A DNA stretch of 64,000 bases from Streptomyces diastatochromogenes (GTDB lineage Bacteria > Actinomycetota > Actinomycetes > Streptomycetales > Streptomycetaceae): positions 40,862 to 104,861 of the forward strand of contig NZ_MCGQ01000030.1 in the NCBI RefSeq assembly GCF_002242805.1. Direction: 5' to 3'. Under the pieces are notes generated by a model that worked only from the letters and a program-made list of their open reading frames with translations, ran no database searches and had not been told where the DNA came from. This document shows positions 59,144 through 64,000 of the stretch, in pieces. The stretch's first letter is position 1. Each line of letters starts with the position of its first letter. Made by a program: the position numbers and the translations under genes.

Positions 59144-61615
59144 ATGACCCGGAGTCGAGCGTGTGAGGTATGCGGCGCGGCACTGATCACGAGACCGCAC
59201 GGCGGCCGGCCGGCTCGGTACTGTTCCAACGCCTGCAGACAACGGGCGCTCAGGCGACGACTGGCGGCACAGCGCGCCGCGCCGGCCGCACCACCGGCCA
59301 CGTCTGCCACCACTGCCCACGACCGGGTCCCGCTGTCGGCGCTCGACTCCTTCGTCGGCCGGCGGCAGGAGTTGTCCCGCCTGCGCGCGCTGCTGAGGAG
59401 CACGCGTCTGCTCACGCTCACCGGCGCGGGCGGGGTCGGCAAGACGCGGCTGGCGCTGGAGTTCGCCAGGGCGTTACCGAACCGCTTCGCCCGGGTCGAC
59501 CTCGTGGAGCTGGACTCGCTGCGGGACTGCACGGTGCCGGCGCAGTCCGTGGCCACCGCGCTGGGCGTGGGCGAACGCGCGGGCCGGACCGGTGTCGACG
59601 GTCTGGTCCGGGCGATCGGTGACACCTCGCGGCTGCTGGTCCTGGACAACTGCGAGCATGTGGCCGAGCCGTGCGCCCGGCTGGTCGCGACCCTGCTCGG
59701 CCGCTGTCCTCGGCTGCGGATCCTGGCCACCAGCCGGGAGGCCCTGCGGGTGCCCGGGGAGACGGTGTTCCGGGTCGGCGAGCTGTCCCTGCCCCCGGCC
59801 GACGCCGGGGACGACGTGGCGGCCCTGCTGCGGGCGGATGCCGTACGGCTGTTCGTCGAACGTGCCTCGAACCGCTCGCCCGGCTTCTCGCTCGACCGTG
59901 GCAACGCTCGTCCGGTCGCCGAGATCTGCCGGCGGCTGGACGGCCTGACCCTCGCCGTCGAACTCGCGGCCCGGCACGTCGGCGCCCTGGCACCGAGTGA
60001 CATCCTGGCCGGGCTGGACGACCAGCTGTCCCAGCTGGACCTCCTGGCCGACGGAAGCAGAACCGGGCCCCGACGCCACCGAGGGCTCGCCGCCGCCGTC
60101 GACTGGAGTCATCGGCTGCTGGACCCGGCGGAGCGGGCCGTCTTCAGACGCCTTGCGGTCCTGGTCGGCGGGTTCGACGTGGCCGCCGCGCGGTCGGTGT
60201 GCGCGGGCGACGGCATCGGACCGGGGCAGGTCTTCCGCATCCTGTGCGCCCTGGAGGCCAAGTCCCTGGTCGTACGACTGCCGGGAGACGCGGCGCCCAC
60301 CCGTTTCCGGCAGCTCGGCACCATCCGCGCCTACGCCATGGAGCGGCTGCGCGCGTCCGGAGAGCTGCCCGGCACCCTGCGACGAGCCCTCGCCTGGCTG
60401 ACCGGGCTGGCCGACCGTGACCGCGGGGATGTGTTCGCCGACCAGGCGAGCAGCCCGCTGGCGGCGGAACGGGACAATCTCGCGTCGGTACTGGCCTGCG
60501 CCACCGGCCAGGACGACGCCGCGCGGGCGCGGCTCACCCTCGAGCTGGCGCGGGTGCACTACCAGCAGGAGCAGCCGTCCGCCGCCCGCGCACTGCTGAC
60601 CGGACCGCTGGGCGGAGCCGACGCCCCGGCGCCGGGCGGAGAGGTGCCCGCGCTCGCCGCGCGGGTGGCCTGCCAGCAGGCCGACCTGGACGAAGCGCTG
60701 CGGCGGGGCGAGCAGGCAGTGGCCAGGGAGCGGATGCGCCACGACCCCGCCGGTCTGGCCAACGCCCTGGACGCCCGGGCGGCGGCGCGGCTGTGCCGCG
60801 GGGAGTTCACCGAGGCCGTCGCGGACCTGCGCGAGTGCCTGGACGTCGTCGCCTCGCTCGGCACACCGGAGGAGATCGCCTGGTGCACCCATCACCTGGC
60901 CTGGGCACTGCTCCAGGCGGGCCGGGCACCCGAAGCCGACGCACTCATGGCGCGGTGCCTGCCGGTACTCAGGGAGCAGGCACCCTGGCCTCGGACCGCG
61001 GCCGCGCTGCACACCGCGGGGGCCGTACGCCTGGCTCTCGGGCATCTGGAGAGCGCCGAGCGACTGTTCACCGAAGTCCTGCGGATCACTCCCGGGACAA
61101 GCTTCCACTCCTTGTATCCCGTAGAGGGCCTGGCCCTCGTGGCCGCCGAGAGCGGGGACCCGCAGCGCGCCCTGCGGTTGTACGAGGCGAGCGCGCGGGC
61201 ACGGCACCGGCTGGACACCGAGCCCGAGGCGCCCTGGCGACGCACGATGGAACAGGCGGCGGACCGTGCCAGGAAACTGCTGTCGCCGGCCGCTCGGGAG
61301 GCCGCCGTCGCCGGCGCACGGGGGCTGCACGGGGAGCGGCTCGTCGCGTACGCCCTGCGGGCGAGGCGCGGCGCGGACGAGGGGTCCCGGCTGACCGCAC
61401 GGGAGTCCATGGTGGTCGAGCTGGTCCGAGAAGGGCTGACCAACCGACAGATAGCGGAGCAACTCAGACTTTCGGTGCATACAGTCGCCACACACCTCGA
61501 CAAGGTCCGCGACAAGCTAGGTCTTCGCTCACGCACACAGATCGCCCTGTGGGCGGCCGACGAGAACCGGAAGCTTTGGTTCCGTGACATCCGTCACGCC
61601 CTCCCCGAGAGCTAG
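59144..61615 (+). CDS. LuxR/STAND regulator with N-terminal zinc ribbon
   Basis: An 823-aa regulator. The N-terminus has a C-x2-C ... C-x3-C knuckle (C7, C10, C27, C31; ACEVCG and YCSNACRQRA). An NB-ARC/STAND ATPase follows with P-loop GAGGVGKT (94-101) and LVLDNCEH, then TPR-like helical repeats, and a C-terminal LuxR HTH (LTARESMVVELVREGLTNRQ, IAEQLRLSVHTVATHLDKV). Codon 111 is TTA, so translation depends on the bldA tRNA. The dioxygenase-like gene 42 bp upstream may be cotranscribed. AGGAAA precedes the ATG. Targets unknown. Confidence 0.9.
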   Translation: MTRSRACEVCGAALITRPHGGRPARYCSNACRQRALRRRLAAQRAAPAAPPATSATTAHDRVPLSALDSFVGRRQELSRLRALLRSTRLLTLTGAGGVGKTRLALEFARALPNRFARVDLVELDSLRDCTVPAQSVATALGVGERAGRTGVDGLVRAIGDTSRLLVLDNCEHVAEPCARLVATLLGRCPRLRILATSREALRVPGETVFRVGELSLPPADAGDDVAALLRADAVRLFVERASNRSPGFSLDRGNARPVAEICRRLDGLTLAVELAARHVGALAPSDILAGLDDQLSQLDLLADGSRTGPRRHRGLAAAVDWSHRLLDPAERAVFRRLAVLVGGFDVAAARSVCAGDGIGPGQVFRILCALEAKSLVVRLPGDAAPTRFRQLGTIRAYAMERLRASGELPGTLRRALAWLTGLADRDRGDVFADQASSPLAAERDNLASVLACATGQDDAARARLTLELARVHYQQEQPSAARALLTGPLGGADAPAPGGEVPALAARVACQQADLDEALRRGEQAVARERMRHDPAGLANALDARAAARLCRGEFTEAVADLRECLDVVASLGTPEEIAWCTHHLAWALLQAGRAPEADALMARCLPVLREQAPWPRTAAALHTAGAVRLALGHLESAERLFTEVLRITPGTSFHSLYPVEGLALVAAESGDPQRALRLYEASARARHRLDTEPEAPWRRTMEQAADRARKLLSPAAREAAVAGARGLHGERLVAYALRARRGADEGSRLTARESMVVELVREGLTNRQIAEQLRLSVHTVATHLDKVRDKLGLRSRTQIALWAADENRKLWFRDIRHALPES
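59474..59476 (+). other. TTA (bldA) codon in the LuxR/STAND gene
   Basis: In frame with the ATG at 59144 (codon 111, Leu in FARALPNRF). It ties the regulator to the bldA developmental switch, as for pathway-specific activators of antibiotic clusters. Confidence 0.9.
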
Positions 61616-61922
61616 CCGTGCCGAATAGTAGATGCCGCTCTGGCGACATATGGGATTTGTCCGGCTTGACGTAGGAGACTGGCGGGTCAGACAGGACGGC
61701 ATGCCCTCGGCTCGGCATTTCCGCCCGTTCTCCGAAGCTCATCGGGTTTCTGACGGTGCAACAGCAACTCACGCAAACTGCGAACGCCGGACCAGCACGC
61801 TCACCTGCCCTTGGCAAGGGCCCTCGGGATCTACGAAGCAAGGTAGTACGAAGGCTCTTTGCGCTCCCTGTGAGGCCTTTCTAAGAATGACGGCCCGCAG
61901 GAAGTTACCGGTGAGGTCACGC
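61616..61922. other. 307-bp upstream region of the CAP protein gene
   Basis: No gene is seen. AT content is higher than around it, as expected for a leader. TTGACG occurs near 61666, but I find no well-placed -10 partner. I looked for a c-di-AMP (ydaO) riboswitch, common before streptomycete cell-wall genes, and did not recognise its motifs. Confidence 0.45.
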
Positions 61923-62699
61923 ATGGCGAAGCATCGTAAGAAGCAGCATTACCGGCGGATGGTCATCGCGGCTGTCGCCTTGAGTGCCGTGGGCGTACCG
62001 ACCGCCGCCATGGCCTGTGGCGACTGGGGGAACGACGGCGCACCCCAGGCCGACGGTGCCGGGAACTACGCGGCCCAGACCTGGCAGTACCAGACCCATC
62101 GCCATCACCACCACAAGAGCCACTGGAAGCGCCACTGGCAGGATGGCGAGACCGGCACGCCCACGCCGGTGCCGTCGAAGACCCCGACCGCCTCCGCGAC
62201 CCCCCACACGACCGTCAAGCCGAAGCCCAGGCCCAAGCCCACCGCGACGCACAGCGTCCCCAGGCCGACCGCCTCCGCGACCCCCACCCCGTCGAGCACC
62301 CCGAAGCCCAGCGCCACGGCCTCCGGGGTCGCCGCTCGCATCGTGGCGCTCGTCAACGCCGAGCGCGGCAAGGTCGGTTGCCCGGCCCTGACGCTGAACG
62401 CGACCCTGACCAAGGTGGCGCAGGCCCACAGCCAGGACATGGCGGCCCACCAGAACATGTCGCACACCGGGTCCGACGGGTCGTCCCCCGGCGACCGGAT
62501 CACGAGCGCCGGCTACAGCTGGAGCACCTACGGCGAGAACGTCGCCTACGGCTACTCCACTCCCGAGCAGGTCATGGCGGGCTGGATGTCCAGCCCCGGC
62601 CACCGCGCCAACATCCTCAACTGCTCGTTCAAGGAGATAGGCGTCGGCCTGGCACAGCCCAACAGCTACTGGACGCAGGACTTCGGCACCGCCCGTTAG
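61923..62699 (+). CDS. secreted CAP-domain protein
   Basis: A 258-aa protein with an N-terminal signal (HYRRMVIAAVALSAVGVPTA then AMA, cleavage near residue 31), a His-rich then Thr/Pro/Lys linker, and a C-terminal CAP/SCP domain (138-258) with HTGSDGSS, YGENVAYGYS, MSSPGHRANILNCSF and TQDFG. The domain closely resembles that of the sigma fusion at 42447. ATG at 61923 follows GGTGAGGT; an upstream ATG (61887) would add MTARRKLPVRSR. Function of bacterial CAP proteins is unclear; wall-associated roles are proposed. Confidence 0.9.
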   Translation: MAKHRKKQHYRRMVIAAVALSAVGVPTAAMACGDWGNDGAPQADGAGNYAAQTWQYQTHRHHHHKSHWKRHWQDGETGTPTPVPSKTPTASATPHTTVKPKPRPKPTATHSVPRPTASATPTPSSTPKPSATASGVAARIVALVNAERGKVGCPALTLNATLTKVAQAHSQDMAAHQNMSHTGSDGSSPGDRITSAGYSWSTYGENVAYGYSTPEQVMAGWMSSPGHRANILNCSFKEIGVGLAQPNSYWTQDFGTAR

Positions 62700-62730
62700 T
62701 CAGCGCAACAAGAGGCCTCCGGCCGTCTCC

Positions 62731-63057
62731 TCACGCACCGCTCGGGCGGGTGCCGTGACGGGGGCGGCCGGAGAGCTTTCGGTACGCGTCTCCGAGCACC
62801 ACAGCCTGGAACAGGGCACCCACGACGATCCCGGTCCACGGGAGAGGCTCCGGCAGCATCAGGAACAGCCAGGAGGTGGGCGCCGTGACCACGAACAGCA
62901 ACAGACCGGCGAAACTGGCGTCCTGTTGCTCGACGAAGTGCGCGTCCACCTCGACATAGGCGAGGACGCCGACCACCATCGCCAGATAGCCCAGTGCCAT
63001 CGGGTTGAGCAGGTGGTGGCGCACCGTCGCGGTGAGGGAACGCGGCGAACCGTCCAT
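62731..63057 (-). CDS. small membrane protein (SCO4225-like)
   Basis: A 108-aa protein with about four hydrophobic helices (PMALGYLAMVVGVLAYVEVD, FAGLLLFVVTAPTSWLFLML, IVVGALFQAVVLGDAYRKL). It recalls the SCO4225 membrane family, from memory. AGGAGG lies before the ATG. Function unknown. It converges with the CAP protein gene, leaving 31 bp. Confidence 0.78.
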   Translation of the reverse strand: MDGSPRSLTATVRHHLLNPMALGYLAMVVGVLAYVEVDAHFVEQQDASFAGLLLFVVTAPTSWLFLMLPEPLPWTGIVVGALFQAVVLGDAYRKLSGRPRHGTRPSGA

Positions 63058-63163
63058 GGCGAAGAGCCTCCTGAGATCGTTTCCGGCTTCCAACGATCCG
63101 GCAGGAGGGCGACACGGGCCTGAGTAGCCGTACTCACGTTCGCACGCGCGGCTACCCAGGATG

Positions 63164-63442
63164 TCAACGAGCGGCGGTGTCCTCGGCCATCGTGCGGGCC
63201 GCGGCCGTGTCACCCGGGGCGGTCTGGAAGACCTTGGGGGCCGACTGCTCGGGCGCACCTTCGGCGGGGGCCGCGGACTGCGCGACGCCGTCCTCCTTCA
63301 TGGCCTTGGCCTCGCTCTTGAGGATGCGCATCGACTTGCCGAGCCCGCGGGCGGCCTCGGGCAGCTTCTTCGAGCCGAACAGCACGATGACGACGATCGC
63401 CACGATCAGCAGGTGCCAGGGTTCCAGTCCGTTGCGCAGCAT
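63164..63442 (-). CDS. tatA: twin-arginine translocase subunit TatA
   Basis: A 92-aa protein with the TatA layout: a short N-terminal helix (EPWHLLIVAIVVIVLFGSKK), the FGSKKLPEAARGLGKSMRIL amphipathic segment, and a polar tail. It forms the pore of the Tat system for folded proteins. TatB/TatC are not adjacent. The start MLRNGLEPWH is chosen because residues upstream are Arg-rich and unlike the family. Streptomyces often have more than one TatA, so this may be a second copy. Confidence 0.9.
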   Translation of the reverse strand: MLRNGLEPWHLLIVAIVVIVLFGSKKLPEAARGLGKSMRILKSEAKAMKEDGVAQSAAPAEGAPEQSAPKVFQTAPGDTAAARTMAEDTAAR

Positions 63443-63556
63443 CCCACCCACCCCATCTCCACGCCGGGCAGCGGTGCGCGCCGGACGGCCGCACCTGTTG
63501 CCATGATTGCTACCTTGCGCAACTGTACAACGGCCATATTCCACCGGGCCTTCAGG

Positions 63557-64000
63557 TCAGGCGTCGGAGTCGGGCTTGCTCCTGGCCGCCGCGTAGGCCT
63601 GGGCCGGGGTCATGGGGACACCGTTGAGGCTGACCGTCTTGTAGGGGCTGACCTTGGCGCAGGTCTTGGCCTGGTCGGCGGTCTGGGCGTGCGCGTTGGA
63701 GACCGCGGCCTTGGTGTCGGCGGGCGCGGGCGAGGACGTACCGCCGCTGTAGCTGGTGCCGCTGGGCCAGTCGCTGCCGATCACCAGGGTCAGGCCGCTG
63801 CCGGCACCCTGCTTCAGATGCGAGGCGGACAGGCCCAGTGTCTTCGCGACCGTCTGCGCCTGGGCCTTCTCACCGGTGCCGTAGGTGAGGGTGGTGGTGG
63901 TCGCGGGGCTGGGCGCGTTGGCCGTGGTCGTGTCCGGGCTGAAGCCCTGACCGGTGAGCGCGGTCGCGATCGCGGAGGCCCGGCCGGTGACCGTGGTGCC
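63557..64000 (-). CDS. LCP-family protein, C-terminal part (cut by window edge)
   Basis: The frame is open from the window edge to a stop at 63557, giving 148 residues. It has a repeated beta-alpha pattern (GRASAIATALTGQGFSPDTT, GEKAQAQTVAKTLGLSASHL) as in LytR_C domains at the C-terminus of LytR-CpsA-Psr wall-ligase proteins. An Ala/Ser linker and a tail follow. The catalytic part lies outside. The family attaches glycopolymers to peptidoglycan. Confidence 0.72.
   Translation of the reverse strand, partial: GTTVTGRASAIATALTGQGFSPDTTTANAPSPATTTTLTYGTGEKAQAQTVAKTLGLSASHLKQGAGSGLTLVIGSDWPSGTSYSGGTSSPAPADTKAAVSNAHAQTADQAKTCAKVSPYKTVSLNGVPMTPAQAYAAARSKPDSDA

Noticed and set aside
61616..61922. 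c-di-AMP riboswitch before the CAP gene
   Set aside because: Expected motifs not recognised by eye.
1..64000. CRISPR arrays, tRNA or rRNA genes, insertion sequences, phage genes
   Set aside because: None recognised; the repeats found are local duplications of gene ends.

Overview
The window looks like a Streptomyces chromosome segment. It has very high GC, actinobacterial families (CU044_5270-type protein, WYF-free LuxR/STAND regulator, TatA, LCP C-terminus, small DUF6131-like protein), GGAGG-type ribosome sites, frequent GTG starts, and only two TTA leucine codons that I could find in real genes. No tRNA, rRNA, CRISPR array or insertion sequence was seen.

Region 1 (1-15248) is a divergent catabolic locus. 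Leftward: a 142-aa unknown protein, a NuoF-like flavoprotein, a 3Fe-4S ferredoxin, an NDP-forming acyl-CoA synthetase, two near-duplicate acyl-CoA dehydrogenases and a 3-hydroxyacyl-CoA dehydrogenase cut by the edge. Rightward: a Rieske oxygenase, a complete PotDBCA-type ABC importer, a flavin amine oxidase and a 4-aminobutyraldehyde-type dehydrogenase. Two related palindromic operators lie between the arms. Together this suggests uptake and oxidation of a polyamine-like or (quaternary) amine, with CoA activation and beta-oxidation of the carbon skeleton; the substrate is not known from sequence.

Region 2 (15404-18524) is a minimal class II lanthipeptide locus: a 66-aa Cys-ending precursor, a strong hairpin, then a full LanM synthetase carrying a TTA (bldA) codon. 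It is the best candidate for an undescribed product. Region 3 (18533-25292) holds an ECF sigma / CU044_5270 / phosphotransferase operon, a membrane Ser/Thr kinase, an orphan molybdenum-hydroxylase FAD subunit, and a TetR/SDR pair with a perfect 24-bp palindromic operator.

Region 4 (25355-41047): YdeP-type molybdopterin oxidoreductase, GreA-like factor, Dyp peroxidase, membrane proteins (DUF1345, FUSC, aquaporin-like), a purine-type operon (NCS2 permease, amidohydrolase, TauE) behind a LacI-type operator, a LacI regulator, an acyl-CoA ligase and a PucR regulator. Region 5 (41079-64000): MarR/SRPBCC with operators, an unusual sigma factor fused to an anti-sigma-like zinc motif, two membrane helices and a CAP domain, an SDR/XRE pair, two MFS pumps, an amidase, ArsR- and LysR-type regulators, an NCS1 permease, a class A beta-lactamase-like protein, DUF4232 lipoprotein, NAD kinase, a secreted intradiol-dioxygenase-like protein, a TTA-containing LuxR/STAND regulator, a second CAP protein, TatA and the tail of an LCP protein. 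Two convergent gene ends (lacI/tauE and lysR/MFS) carry decayed duplicates of the neighbouring gene tails.
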